Shown: positions 23,399 to 31,444, counted from the stretch's first letter. The stretch: 64,000 nucleotides of DNA from Hymenobacter rubripertinctus (GCF_003583925.1 NZ_QYCN01000004.1:269014-333013), one strand, 5' to 3'. Numbers and translations: made by a program. The notes: generated by a model from the letters alone, not told the origin.

Positions 23399-23878
23399 CT
23401 ACCGCAAACGGTCCATGCTGCGCACCAGCCGCTCGTCGCGGCGGATGAGGCGGCTGGCCAGCAGGTTGAGCAGCAGGGCCAGGGTGGGCAGGTAGAAGCC
23501 CGCCTGGAAAACGCCGGGCATTTTGATGTTGAGCATCTGCTCGCCCACGCCGGAGTAGTAAAAGCCCGCCCCGATGGTGCCCACAATCAGCAGGAAGTTG
23601 ACCATGCCCAGCTTGAGCTGGTTGAAACGGTTGCGGAACTGGAAGATTTCCAGCAGCGCCACGGCCGCTGAGGCCGCCGCCAGGGCCGCAATCGGCCAGC
23701 TGCTGACGGGGGGAGCCGGTGGGCCGGCAGCGGGTTTCTCAAAAGCCAGTTGCGTGGCCGTGAGCACTACCGTTTGCTGGCTGGCAGGATCAAACTTGCT
23801 CCAGATGGGCAGAAACAGGACGCTCAGCATGGCCAAGGCCAGCAGCAGCAGGAAAACGCTTTGGATTCTTTGTATCAT
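23399..23878 (-). CDS. DUF4293 membrane protein
   Basis: A 159-residue integral membrane protein starting MIQRIQSVFLLLLALAMLSVLFLP, the conserved opening of DUF4293 proteins in Bacteroidota. Four hydrophobic segments are visible (about 8-26, 62-80, 92-110, 125-143), with an extracytoplasmic loop after the first. Function is unknown. It ends in a basic Arg-rich tail. It is divergent from the thiolase gene 90 bases away. Confidence 0.82.
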   Translation of the reverse strand: MIQRIQSVFLLLLALAMLSVLFLPIWSKFDPASQQTVVLTATQLAFEKPAAGPPAPPVSSWPIAALAAASAAVALLEIFQFRNRFNQLKLGMVNFLLIVGTIGAGFYYSGVGEQMLNIKMPGVFQAGFYLPTLALLLNLLASRLIRRDERLVRSMDRLR

Positions 23879-23968
23879 CTTTGTGTTTTGACAGTTCGGC
23901 TTACAAAATACGACCCCGCGGGGCCGGCAAAAGTAGCCAACTACGACCGAAAAAACGCACTCTATCTA

Positions 23969-25168
23969 ATGTCTACCGCTTACATCGTGGACGCTGTCCG
24001 CACTCCCATCGGAAAATTCGGCGGCGCGCTCAGCAGCGTCCGCCCCGACGATATGGCTGCGCACGTGCTGCGCGAGCTGCTGCGCCGCAACCCTACCCTC
24101 GACCCGGCCGCCATTGAAGATGTGGTGCTGGGGGCCGCCAACCAGGCCGGCGAAGACAACCGCAACGTGGCCCGCATGGCCGGTTTGCTGGCCGGATTGC
24201 CCGTTACGGTGCCCGGCACCACCGTCAACCGCCTCTGCGCTTCGGGCCTGCAAAGCATCATGGACGCCTCGCGGGCCATCAGGGCCGGCGAGGGCGACGT
24301 GTACCTGGCCGGCGGTACCGAAAGCATGACCCGCGCCCCCTTCGTGATGGCAAAATCGGCTACGGCCTTCGACCGCGACTTCACGGCCCACGACACCACC
24401 CTGGGTTGGCGCTTTGTCAACCCCAAGCTCTCCAAGCAGCACCACCCCTACGCCATGGGCGAAACGGCCGAGAACGTGGCCCGCCAGTACCAAGTGAGCC
24501 GCGAAGACCAGGATGCTTTTGCCTTTGAGTCGCAGCGCAAATACCAGCGGGCCTTCGAGAAGGGCCGCTTCCGCCGCGAAATCGTGCCCGTGTTCATTCC
24601 CAAGCCCAAAGGCGCTTCCGCCCTCTTCGACCAGGACGAGCACCCGCGCCTGTCCAGCCTCGAAAAGCTGGCCACCCTGCGCCCCGCCTTCCAGGTCGAT
24701 GGCAGCGTGACGGCCGGCAACTCGGCCGGTATCAACGACGGGGCCGCCGCCTTGCTGATCGTGAGCGAAACGGCGCTGGAAAAATACAGCCTCACGCCCA
24801 TGGCCCGGGTAGTGGCCTCGGCCGTGGTGGGCGTCGACCCCGCCTACATGGGCATCGGCCCGATTACGGCCGTGCGCAAGGTGCTGGAGCGCGCCGGCCT
24901 GACCATCGACGACATCGACCTGTTCGAGGTCAACGAGGCCTTCGCCGCCCAGGCCCTGGCCTGCCTGCGGGAGTTGCACATCGACCCGGCCAAAGTGAAC
25001 GTGAACGGGGGCTCCATTGCCATCGGCCACCCGCTGGGGGCCAGCGGAGCCCGCATCACCACCACCCTGCTCCACGAAATGCAGCGCCGCGAAAACGTGC
25101 GCTACGGCCTGGCGACCATGTGCGTGGGCGTGGGCCAGGGCGCGGCCGTGATTTACGAGAAGGTGTGA
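23969..25168 (+). CDS. Acetyl-CoA C-acyltransferase (thiolase), 3-oxoadipyl-CoA thiolase-like
   Basis: A 399-residue degradative-type thiolase. The nucleophile Cys lies in TTVNRLCASGLQSI (about 90), and the C-terminal catalytic motifs are NVNGGSIAIGHPLGASGARI and CVGVGQGAAVIYE. Several stretches, such as ALSSVRPDDMAAH, NQAGEDNRNVARMAGLLAGLPVTVPGTT and DTTLGWRFVNP, look like 3-oxoadipyl-CoA thiolase (PcaF/PaaJ), which cleaves beta-ketoadipyl-CoA in aromatic degradation. No other pca or paa gene is nearby, so a general acetyl-CoA acyltransferase role in fatty acid turnover is equally possible. The start ATG 23969 gives the family N-terminus MSTAYIVDAVRTPIGKF. Confidence 0.9.
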   Translation: MSTAYIVDAVRTPIGKFGGALSSVRPDDMAAHVLRELLRRNPTLDPAAIEDVVLGAANQAGEDNRNVARMAGLLAGLPVTVPGTTVNRLCASGLQSIMDASRAIRAGEGDVYLAGGTESMTRAPFVMAKSATAFDRDFTAHDTTLGWRFVNPKLSKQHHPYAMGETAENVARQYQVSREDQDAFAFESQRKYQRAFEKGRFRREIVPVFIPKPKGASALFDQDEHPRLSSLEKLATLRPAFQVDGSVTAGNSAGINDGAAALLIVSETALEKYSLTPMARVVASAVVGVDPAYMGIGPITAVRKVLERAGLTIDDIDLFEVNEAFAAQALACLRELHIDPAKVNVNGGSIAIGHPLGASGARITTTLLHEMQRRENVRYGLATMCVGVGQGAAVIYEKV

Positions 25169-25174
25169 GTGGCC

Positions 25175-25210
25175 GCAACATCGGCGTAGCTTCCGCTCCG
25201 CCGATGTTGC
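25175..25210 (+). terminator. Hairpin after the thiolase
   Basis: A perfect 12-bp stem (25175-25186 with 25199-25210), 12-base loop, starting 7 bases after the stop. No T run follows. Confidence 0.5.
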
Positions 25211-25289
25211 TGACTGCTGAACGAACCCGTCCGGCGACACGCGAGGCGGAAGCTTCGTGCCGCCTCCTGCCCCCCAAGCCCCTGCCCCC

Positions 25290-25829
25290 ATGCCCGAGCC
25301 GCTGCTGACCCCGACGCTGGAACTGCCCGTGGCCGGGGCGCGGCTGCGGCCCTGGCGCTTTTCGGATGCCGCTGCCCTGGCCCGCCACGCCAACGACGAG
25401 CGGATTGCCCGGAATCTGCGCGACTCCTTCCCCTATCCCTACTCGGCCGCCGACGCGGAATTTTTCCTGTGCCTGGTCGCCGACAGCACCCGCGACCTGT
25501 TTCTGGCCCTGGAGGTAGACGGGCAGGCCGTGGGCAGCGTGGGCGTCCATTTCAAAACCGATGTGCGCCGCCGCTCGGCCGAAATCGGGTACTGGCTCGC
25601 GCCCGCCTGCTGGGGCCGGGGGCTGGCCACGGCCGCCGTGCAATCGGTATCGGCCTACGTGCTGGCCCACTTCGACGTCTGCCGCCTCTATGCTGTGGTA
25701 TTTGCCACCAACCCCGCCTCGGCCCGGGTGCTCGAAAAGGCTGGCTACGAACTCGAAGCCCGCATGCGCCGCAGCATAACGAAGGATGATCAGACGCTGG
25801 ATTCCCTGCTCTACGCCTTGGTAGTATAA
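25290..25829 (+). CDS. GNAT acetyltransferase
   Basis: A 179-residue N-acetyltransferase with the pattern LRPWRFSDAAALARHANDERIARNLRDSFPYPYS and the central EIGYWLAPACWGRGLATAAVQSVSAYVL (acetyl-CoA binding loop), then FATNPASARVLEKAGYELEARMRR. It resembles the RimJ/RimL type that acts on protein or small-molecule amines. The substrate is unknown. ATG 25290 is preferred to a GTG at 25257 because the extra residues are Pro-rich and unlike the family. Confidence 0.85.
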   Translation: MPEPLLTPTLELPVAGARLRPWRFSDAAALARHANDERIARNLRDSFPYPYSAADAEFFLCLVADSTRDLFLALEVDGQAVGSVGVHFKTDVRRRSAEIGYWLAPACWGRGLATAAVQSVSAYVLAHFDVCRLYAVVFATNPASARVLEKAGYELEARMRRSITKDDQTLDSLLYALVV

Positions 25830-25872
25830 GGTGGCAGCTGGCGGAAGTCTGGCCGGCTTTGCTGCGCCCGGA

Positions 25873-25915
25873 TTTGGTAGGTTATTTTTTTAGCCCAAGA
25901 AAATAACCTACCAAA
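25873..25915. repeat. 16-bp inverted repeat, family G (GGTAGGTTATTTT)
   Basis: Arms 25873-25888 and 25900-25915 are perfectly complementary. The core GGTAGGTTATTTT is the same as in the hairpin at 10295-10347. It lies between a GNAT gene and truA, both on the + strand, and could end the former's transcript. Confidence 0.7.
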
Positions 25916-26063
25916 ACGCATCGGACAATTCCGGTGGCCCAACGGCGGCGCATGGCACGGTGCCAACGGCTTTGGTAGCCGACCGCGGTCCGCGCCCGCT
26001 TGACGCGACAACTCCACAAAAAAGCCAATAGCTACCCGCTAGAGGGCAACAGCCAAACAAACC

Positions 26064-26855
26064 ATGCGTTACTTTCTTCACCTGGCCTACGATGGCTCCG
26101 CGTTTCACGGCTGGCAGATTCAGCCCGGCGTGCGCACGGTGCAGCAGGAGCTGGACCGCTGCCTGAGCCAGGTGCTGCGCCAGCCGGTGTACTGCCTGGG
26201 CAGCGGCCGCACCGACGCGGGCGTGCACGCCAGCCACCAGGTGGCCCACTTCGATGCCGAGCTGCCCGAGGGCCTCGACGTGCCCACGCTGCTCTACCGC
26301 CTCAACCGGGCGCTGCCGGCCGGCATCCGGGGCCAGGTGCTGCACCCCGTCGCGCCCGATGCCCACGCCCGCTACCACGCCAGAATCCGCACTTACGAGT
26401 ACCACGTGCGCCTGCTGCCCGACCCCTTCGCGGCCAGCTTCAGCCTCTACCTCGACCGCGCCCCCGACGTGGCCGCCATGAATGAGGCTGCTGCGCAGCT
26501 GCTGGGCGTGCACGATTTCACCAGCTTTTCCAAAGTGAAAGGCAGCGAGAAGCACTACATCTGCACTTGTTTTGAGGCCGGCTGGCACGAGGAGCCGGGC
26601 GGGCTGGTGTTCCGTATCCGGGCCAACCGCTTCGTGCGGGGCATGGTGCGGCTGGTGGTGGGCACGCTGCTGAGCGTGGGCCGGGGCAAAATGAGCCCGG
26701 AGCAGTTCGGGCAGGTGTTCCGCAGCCTGAGCCGGGTGCACGCCAGCGGCGCGGCCCTGGCCAATGGCCTGTTCCTGTGCCGCGTGGAGTACCCGCCCGA
26801 GCTGGTAGAAGGCGTGGCGCTGCCGGCGGGCCTGCCGTATTTCAGGGGGGAGTAG
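26064..26855 (+). CDS. truA: tRNA pseudouridine synthase A
   Basis: Converts uridines 38-40 in the anticodon arm of tRNAs to pseudouridine. The 263-residue protein shows YDGSAFHGWQIQ near the start, the catalytic Asp51 in GSGRTDAGVHA, the DFTSFSK block, and the C-terminal FVRGMVRLVVGTLLSVGRG. Length is normal. The gene is preceded by a hairpin region and its stop codon overlaps the left arm of a family A inverted repeat. Confidence 0.95.
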   Translation: MRYFLHLAYDGSAFHGWQIQPGVRTVQQELDRCLSQVLRQPVYCLGSGRTDAGVHASHQVAHFDAELPEGLDVPTLLYRLNRALPAGIRGQVLHPVAPDAHARYHARIRTYEYHVRLLPDPFAASFSLYLDRAPDVAAMNEAAAQLLGVHDFTSFSKVKGSEKHYICTCFEAGWHEEPGGLVFRIRANRFVRGMVRLVVGTLLSVGRGKMSPEQFGQVFRSLSRVHASGAALANGLFLCRVEYPPELVEGVALPAGLPYFRGE

Positions 26856-27013
26856 GGGCGGGGCTTGCCCCCGCCCGCCGCTGGAACGAGGGTTGTTGAA
26901 CAGCATCGTGGAATTGGCGTGAATGGTGGGAGCAGCTAAGCCTTACTTCTGTATCGTTTAATCCGTCCTGACAATGCCGTTCAACGGCGGGTGGGGACAA
27001 GCCCCACCCCTAC
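26852..27013. repeat. 29-bp inverted repeat, family A
   Basis: Arms 26852-26880 and 26985-27013 match at 26 of 29 positions as inverted copies; they share the GTAGGGGCGGGGCTTGCCCC core with 4225-4366. The left arm begins one base before the truA stop. The right arm ends about 36 bases before the ABC transporter promoter. Confidence 0.75.
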
Positions 27014-27048
27014 ATCGTTCTTCCGAATCAATCCGGCGGCCGGCTGGT

Positions 27049-27056
27049 TACCTTTG
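27049..27056 (+). promoter_or_regulatory. -7 promoter element TACCTTTG
   Basis: An exact TAnnTTTG match ending 21 bases before the ATG of the ABC transporter gene, giving a very short 5' leader. Confidence 0.55.
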
Positions 27057-27077
27057 CAGTCCCTTTAGCAACCCCAA

Positions 27078-28838
27078 ATGGAGCAAGCTTCCCCCGTCAC
27101 CAAAACCGGCAACGTCTTCGACTGGCAGGTACTGCGCCGGCTCGTGAAATACGTGCGGCCCTACCAGCGCGTCTTTTACTTCCTGATTTTCCTCACCATC
27201 GCCACGGCCGCGTTGGGCACCTTGCGGCCTTTCCTGATCCAGCGGATGGTGGACATCACCATTGAGGAGGGTGACTGGGCGGGGCTCAACCGCATGTTTG
27301 GCCTGCTGCTGGGGCTGCTGGTGGGCCACGCGCTGGTGAGCTACCTGCAAACCTACTTCGGGGGCTGGCTGGGCCAGTACATCGTGCGCGACATCCGCGT
27401 CGACCTCTACCAGCACATCCTCGACCTGCGCCTCAAGTTCTTCGACCGCACGCCCATCGGCCAGCTCGTGACCCGCAACATCTCCGACGTGGAAACGCTG
27501 TCCGACGTGTTCAGCGAGGGGCTGGCGGCCATGATTGGCGACATTCTGCAACTGGTGTTCATCGTGAGCTTCATGTTCTACATCGACTGGCGCCTGACGC
27601 TGGTGAGCCTCTCGGTGATTCCGCCCTTGCTGGTGAGCACCTACGTGTTCAAGGAGAAGGTCAAGAAGTCGTTTCAGCAGGTACGCACGGCCGTTTCCAA
27701 CCTCAACTCCTTCGTGCAGGAACACCTGACGGGCATGAACGTGGTCCAGATTTTCAACAACGAGGAGCGCGAGTTCCGCAAGTTTGAGCAGATCAACCAG
27801 GAGCACACCCGGGCCAACATCCGCTCGGTGCTCTACTACAGCATCTACTTTCCGGTGGCCGAAGTGCTGGCCGCCGCCGGCGTGGGCCTGCTGGTGTGGT
27901 ACGCCGCCCAGGGCCAGATCGAGGGCACCATTTCCAAGGGCGCGCTCATCGCCTTCATCATGTACAACGCCCTGTTCTTCCGGCCCATCCGCCAGATTGC
28001 CGACCGCTTCAACACCCTGCAACTGGGTTTGGTAAGCACCGAGCGCCTGCTCAAGCTCCTCGACAGCAAGGAGCTCATTGCCGACAACGGCACCTACATC
28101 CCGGAGCAGCTGCGCGGCGAGGTGCAGTTCGAGCACGTCTGGTTTGCCTACAACGACGAGGACTGGGTGCTGCGCGACGTGAACTTCGACGTGCAGGCGG
28201 GCCAGACCTACGCCTTTGTGGGGGCCACCGGGGCGGGCAAAACCAGCATCATCAACCTGCTCAGCCGCTTCTACGAAATCAATAAAGGCACCATCCGCAT
28301 CGATGGCCACGATTTGCGCGACTACGACCTGAAAGACCTGCGCCGCCACATCGGGGTGGTGCTCCAGGACGTGTTCCTGTTTGCCGGCACCATCCGCGAC
28401 AACATCACGCTGGGCAAAACCGACATCACCGACACCCAGATCTGGGAAGCCGCCGATTTGGTGGGGGCCCGCCGCTTCATCGAGCGCCTGCCCGGCGCAC
28501 TGGATTACGCCGTGATGGAGCGCGGGGCCACGCTCTCGGTGGGCCAGCGCCAGCTCATCAGCTTCGTGCGGGCCATGGTCTACCAGCCGCGCATCATCAT
28601 TCTGGATGAGGCCACCTCCTCGGTCGATTCCGAGACGGAGGAGCTGATTCAGCAGGCCATCGAGAAGCTCATGCAGGGCCGCACCAGCCTCGTAATTGCC
28701 CACCGCCTGAGCACCATCCAGAAAGCCGACCAGATTATCGTCCTCGACAAGGGCGAAATCATGGAGTCGGGCACCCACGAGGAATTGCTGCGCCACCAGG
28801 GCTTCTACGCCAACCTCTACCAGATGCAGTACGCTTGA
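27078..28838 (+). CDS. ABC exporter half-transporter with consensus catalytic site (BmrD/YheH-like)
   Basis: A 586-residue exporter subunit with six predicted membrane helices (about 1-330) and a nucleotide-binding domain. Walker A is GATGAGKTS (about 381-389), the signature loop is LSVGQRQL (about 485), Walker B is IIILDEATSSVD (about 505) with the catalytic Glu, and the switch His is in IAHRLSTI. The LSVGQ signature with an intact Glu is typical of one partner of heterodimeric multidrug-type exporters. The other half, with the Glu changed to Asp, is encoded at 32733-34517 on the opposite strand. The substrate is unknown; lipids or drugs are common for this family. Confidence 0.9.
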   Translation: MEQASPVTKTGNVFDWQVLRRLVKYVRPYQRVFYFLIFLTIATAALGTLRPFLIQRMVDITIEEGDWAGLNRMFGLLLGLLVGHALVSYLQTYFGGWLGQYIVRDIRVDLYQHILDLRLKFFDRTPIGQLVTRNISDVETLSDVFSEGLAAMIGDILQLVFIVSFMFYIDWRLTLVSLSVIPPLLVSTYVFKEKVKKSFQQVRTAVSNLNSFVQEHLTGMNVVQIFNNEEREFRKFEQINQEHTRANIRSVLYYSIYFPVAEVLAAAGVGLLVWYAAQGQIEGTISKGALIAFIMYNALFFRPIRQIADRFNTLQLGLVSTERLLKLLDSKELIADNGTYIPEQLRGEVQFEHVWFAYNDEDWVLRDVNFDVQAGQTYAFVGATGAGKTSIINLLSRFYEINKGTIRIDGHDLRDYDLKDLRRHIGVVLQDVFLFAGTIRDNITLGKTDITDTQIWEAADLVGARRFIERLPGALDYAVMERGATLSVGQRQLISFVRAMVYQPRIIILDEATSSVDSETEELIQQAIEKLMQGRTSLVIAHRLSTIQKADQIIVLDKGEIMESGTHEELLRHQGFYANLYQMQYA

Positions 28839-28843
28839 TTTTG

Positions 28844-28949
28844 AGCGGTTAGCTGACAGCTTATAGCGGTTAGCTTTCGTTCTTCGAAATCACTTGTAAT
28901 TCTGTTTGTTGAACATAAGCTAATAGCTATAAGCTGTCAGCTAACCGCT
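28844..28949. repeat. 33-bp inverted repeat, family D (GTTAGCTGACAGC type)
   Basis: Arms 28844-28876 and 28917-28949 match at 31 of 33 positions. It fills the gap between the ABC exporter and the GyrI-like gene, both on the + strand, starting 5 bases after the stop codon. Related GTTAGCTG words occur near 55470 and 52200. Confidence 0.7.
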
Positions 28950-28961
28950 GAAAAAAACTCC

Positions 28962-29486
28962 ATGAACCGAATTCTCTTACTCCTGGCCTTGCTGCTGATT
29001 GTTGGTTTTGCCGTGGCCTACTGGCAGATGGGCGGCTTCAAGGCGGCCACCGTCACGGCGGAAACCACCGCCCGGCCCTACTTCGTGGCCGGCCGCTACT
29101 ACGCCGGCCCGGCCAACGACGAAGCCTTCGGCGACCTGACCCGCGAGGCCTACACCCTGCGCAAAGCCGGCAAGCTGCGCGGCGACTTCGGTAACATCTT
29201 CTACAACAACCCCGAAAGCACCCGCGACTCGGCCCGCGTGTTCGTGGGCGTGCTCGTGGCCGATACCACCTCGCAGCAGCTGCCCGCCGGCTACACGTAC
29301 CGCACCTTCGCCGCCGGCCAGCCGGTGCTGCATGCCCGCATCAGCGCCAGCTACCTCGTGGCCCCCGATAAGCTCTACGCCGGCATCAAAACCGCCGCCG
29401 AAGCGCAGAAGCTAGTGCTTTCCCACGTCTACCTGGAGCACTTCCCCGACCAAGGCGAGCCGGAGGTATTCGCGGTAGTGAAGTAA
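28962..29486 (+). CDS. GyrI-like (TEX264-type) small-molecule-binding domain protein, membrane-anchored
   Basis: A 174-residue protein with one N-terminal hydrophobic helix (about 4-20) and a soluble domain. The stretch FVAGRYYAGPANDEAFGDLTR followed by FGNIFYNNPESTRDSARVFVGVLV resembles GyrI-like/SOUL-type domains, especially the eukaryotic TEX264 group. Such domains often bind hydrophobic or aromatic ligands. The anchor suggests it acts at the cytoplasmic membrane, facing the periplasm or cytoplasm. The homology is by pattern recognition and should be checked by profile search. It lies next to an exporter gene. Confidence 0.65.
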   Translation: MNRILLLLALLLIVGFAVAYWQMGGFKAATVTAETTARPYFVAGRYYAGPANDEAFGDLTREAYTLRKAGKLRGDFGNIFYNNPESTRDSARVFVGVLVADTTSQQLPAGYTYRTFAAGQPVLHARISASYLVAPDKLYAGIKTAAEAQKLVLSHVYLEHFPDQGEPEVFAVVK

Positions 29487-29530
29487 GCTTTTTAGGAGCG
29501 CTCCGCTTTCCCCCGACTGCTATTTCCCCC

Positions 29531-29565
29531 AAGTGGCCCTTCCGAAGTTTTCGAAAGGGCCACTT
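29531..29565. terminator. Bidirectional terminator
   Basis: An 11-bp stem (AAGTGGCCCTT 29531-29541 with AAGGGCCACTT 29555-29565) between the GyrI-like gene (+) and a barrel gene (-). Confidence 0.75.
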
Positions 29566-29591
29566 TGTAGGGAGTTGCAGTTGGTATGGGG

Positions 29592-30281
29592 CTAGTTACG
29601 CCCCAGGTAAAGCGAGATACCCAGGTTCAGGTCGTTGAGGCCGAAGCCGAAATCAAAGTAGGTGTCCGTGCTTTTCACCTCCCCGGAACCATTCTGGGGC
29701 TTATTGGTAAGTCGATTATACGCGGCTCCGCGCAGTGTCAGTTCCAGCCCGATGTTGTTGGTGGGGAAGAACACGATGCCCGGCAGCAACCCCGCGTACA
29801 ATCCTTCGTTACGGCGCCCGATTCCGCCCGGCAAGGAATTATACCTCACGCCAGGGCGGTAAATATTCTGGTAGCCCCCCTGCACTTGCCCGTACAAGGC
29901 TACTTTGTCGCCGACAAACTTGTAATAGCGGCCAAATGCCCCGGCTGATAGCGCGCGTTCTTTGCTCTCCGAGAACACGAGAACCGGGCCGTACTGACCG
30001 TTATAGTAGTTGTACCCGTTGGATTTGGTCAGGCCTACACCCGCCGAAATTCCCAATGCCAGGTTATCGGCAATGAAATAGCCCGCACTGGGGTTGAAAT
30101 TGAATAGCGCCGTCTTCGCTTCAAGCTTCTGATTCCCCGGCAGAAAAGGGGAGTCAATTTCCTGCTTGATCTGATTGTAGCCAACAGAGCCGGTCAACAG
30201 TTTGGTCCCGGCTGATAGCTGGGCCTGGGCCGCTCCGCCAATAAGACTCAGCAGCAGGGCTCCTGCAAGGTGATTTTTCAT
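29592..30281 (-). CDS. Outer-membrane beta-barrel protein
   Basis: A 229-residue protein with a signal peptide (MKNHLAGALLLSLIGGAAQAQ) and an eight-strand-like alternating pattern: LLTGSVGYNQ, ALFNFNPSAGYFIADNLALGISAGVGL, LSAGAFGRYYKFVGDKVALYGQVQGGYQ, EGLYAGLLPGIVFFP, GLELTLRGAAYNRL, TYFDFGFGLNDLNLGISLYL. This matches small Bacteroidota outer-membrane barrels (OMP_b-brl). The start at 30281 is chosen because longer upstream frames run through a tRNA gene. Function is unknown. Confidence 0.8.
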   Translation of the reverse strand: MKNHLAGALLLSLIGGAAQAQLSAGTKLLTGSVGYNQIKQEIDSPFLPGNQKLEAKTALFNFNPSAGYFIADNLALGISAGVGLTKSNGYNYYNGQYGPVLVFSESKERALSAGAFGRYYKFVGDKVALYGQVQGGYQNIYRPGVRYNSLPGGIGRRNEGLYAGLLPGIVFFPTNNIGLELTLRGAAYNRLTNKPQNGSGEVKSTDTYFDFGFGLNDLNLGISLYLGRN

Positions 30282-30467
30282 AAAAAGGAAACGGGAAAGG
30301 TGAATAAATAGCAATGTGTAATTGCTGAACTCCCAGTCAACGGCTACTTCCCCGCTATAGTATAGCGTTCGGGCATTATCATGATTCGGTGTAGCTGCTG
30401 AAGTCAGTAGGCCGGGCCGGGCGGAGGCAGTGCCCGCAAGGAATGCCGCAGGCTCCTGCACGCAAAA

Positions 30468-30497
30468 CAGCCCGCCGAACCGAAGTTCAGCGGGCTG
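30468..30497 (-). terminator. Terminator after tRNA-Pro(TGG)
   Basis: On the minus strand an 8-bp stem CAGCCCGC/GCGGGCTG (30497-30490 with 30475-30468) is followed by TTTT, 23 bases downstream of the tRNA. Confidence 0.65.
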
Positions 30498-30519
30498 CTC
30501 CTTAGAGAGAGTACCAGGG

Positions 30520-30593
30520 TCGGGGTGGCAGGATTCGAACCTGCGGCCTCCTGCTCCCAAAGCAGGCGCGATACCGGGCTACGCTACACCCCG
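30520..30593 (-). tRNA. tRNA-Pro (anticodon TGG)
   Basis: The minus strand folds into a full cloverleaf: acceptor CGGGGTG with CACCCCG and discriminator A, anticodon stem CCTGC/GCAGG with loop TTTGGGA, and T arm with GGTTCGAATCC. The anticodon TGG reads CCA/CCN proline codons. CCA is not encoded at the 3' end. Confidence 0.95.
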
Positions 30594-30598
30594 AAAAA

Positions 30599-30627
30599 AA
30601 GCCTCCGGGTGGGGTTCCCGGAGGCTT
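30599..30627 (-). terminator. Hairpin between the two tRNA-Pro genes
   Basis: An 11-bp stem (AAGCCTCCGGG 30599-30609 with CCCGGAGGCTT 30617-30627). Read on the minus strand it is followed by a T run at 30600-30594, so it can end the transcript of the upstream tRNA-Pro(GGG). Confidence 0.75.
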
Positions 30628-30646
30628 CATCTAAAAAATTCTTCGG

Positions 30647-30720
30647 TCGGAGTGGCAGGATTCGAACCTACGACCTCCAGCACCCCATGCTGGCGCGATA
30701 CCAGGCTACGCTACACCCCG
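30647..30720 (-). tRNA. tRNA-Pro (anticodon GGG)
   Basis: Minus-strand cloverleaf with acceptor CGGGGTG/CACTCCG (one G-T wobble), anticodon stem CCAGC/GCTGG with loop ATGGGGT giving anticodon GGG, and T loop TTCGAAT. It reads CCC/CCT proline codons. A proline-rich, GC-rich proteome would use it heavily. Confidence 0.95.
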
Positions 30721-31007
30721 ATGAATTATAGGGCAAATGTACGGTGACCCGGGCGTAATGTGCAAGTATCGGCCGGTTTTTTCTGCGCGGGGCCGCGCCT
30801 TTTTACCCCGGCTTCGGGCTAGGCCGTTGTTGATGTGGAAGTTGGCCCGACAACAAAAAAGATGCTTCGGACAATAAGAGTTGGATTGGCGCGTTTCTTG
30901 CCAGCCAGTTCGCACTGTTTTTTTGCCTGACTACATCCGGGGTGGGGTGGGTTTTTCGTACCTTTCCTATCCCGTATCGTTCCCTCTTTCCTGATATAAG
31001 AACGCGT

Positions 31008-31388
31008 ATGAAAACGTTTACTTTCCTGACTTGCCTCTTCCTGACCCTTTTCTTCGGCGCAACGGCCCAGGCGCAAACCGAGGCAAAATCGTCTCCCGTA
31101 GCCCTGATTACGGACAAGATGGCGGACCCCACGCCCAACACCGATGCGTTGAAGGTGCGGATAGAAACCAACCCCGTCACCAAGCGCCTCATTGTGCGCA
31201 CCGACGCGTCCGGTCCTACCCGGGTGGAAGTCAACGGCACTGATGGTCGCCCCGTCCTGACCCGCGACCTGATTTCGGGCGACGCGGCAGCGGTGCTCGA
31301 CGTGAGCAACCTGCCGGCCGGAACCTACCTCGTGAAGTGTACGTCCGGGGAGCGCCGCGGCGTGAAACGCCTGTTGCTGGGCCAGTAA
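31008..31388 (+). CDS. Small secreted protein resembling a type IX secretion C-terminal domain
   Basis: A 126-residue protein with a signal peptide (MKTFTFLTCLFLTLFFGATAQAQ) followed almost directly by one small beta-sandwich domain: LKVRIETNPVTKRLIVRTDASGPTRVEVNGTDGRPVL and DVSNLPAGTYLVKCTSGERRGVKRLLL. That end matches the Por secretion system C-terminal sorting domain pattern (NLPAGTYLV ... K-L/V), which normally follows a larger cargo. Here there is no cargo. A near-consensus -7 (TACCTTTC) lies upstream. It ends in a strong terminator. It could be a secreted adhesin-like or decoy sorting domain; function is unknown. Confidence 0.7.
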   Translation: MKTFTFLTCLFLTLFFGATAQAQTEAKSSPVALITDKMADPTPNTDALKVRIETNPVTKRLIVRTDASGPTRVEVNGTDGRPVLTRDLISGDAAAVLDVSNLPAGTYLVKCTSGERRGVKRLLLGQ

Positions 31389-31409
31389 CGACCGATTCAA
31401 CTCTTACCG

Positions 31410-31444
31410 AAAGCCCCGAAACAACAGTTTCGGGGCTTTTTTTG
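31410..31444 (+). terminator. Strong terminator
   Basis: A 13-bp stem AAAGCCCCGAAAC (31410-31422) with GTTTCGGGGCTTT (31427-31439), tetraloop AACA, followed by T residues. Confidence 0.92.

Noticed and set aside
23969..25168. Aromatic degradation (pca/paa) cluster
   Set aside because: The thiolase resembles PcaF/PaaJ in sequence, but no other pathway gene is in the window.
27048..28796. A 582-codon minus-strand frame antisense to the ABC exporter at 27078
   Set aside because: Same reason: a shadow frame rich in His, Val and Gln, with no domain or signal.
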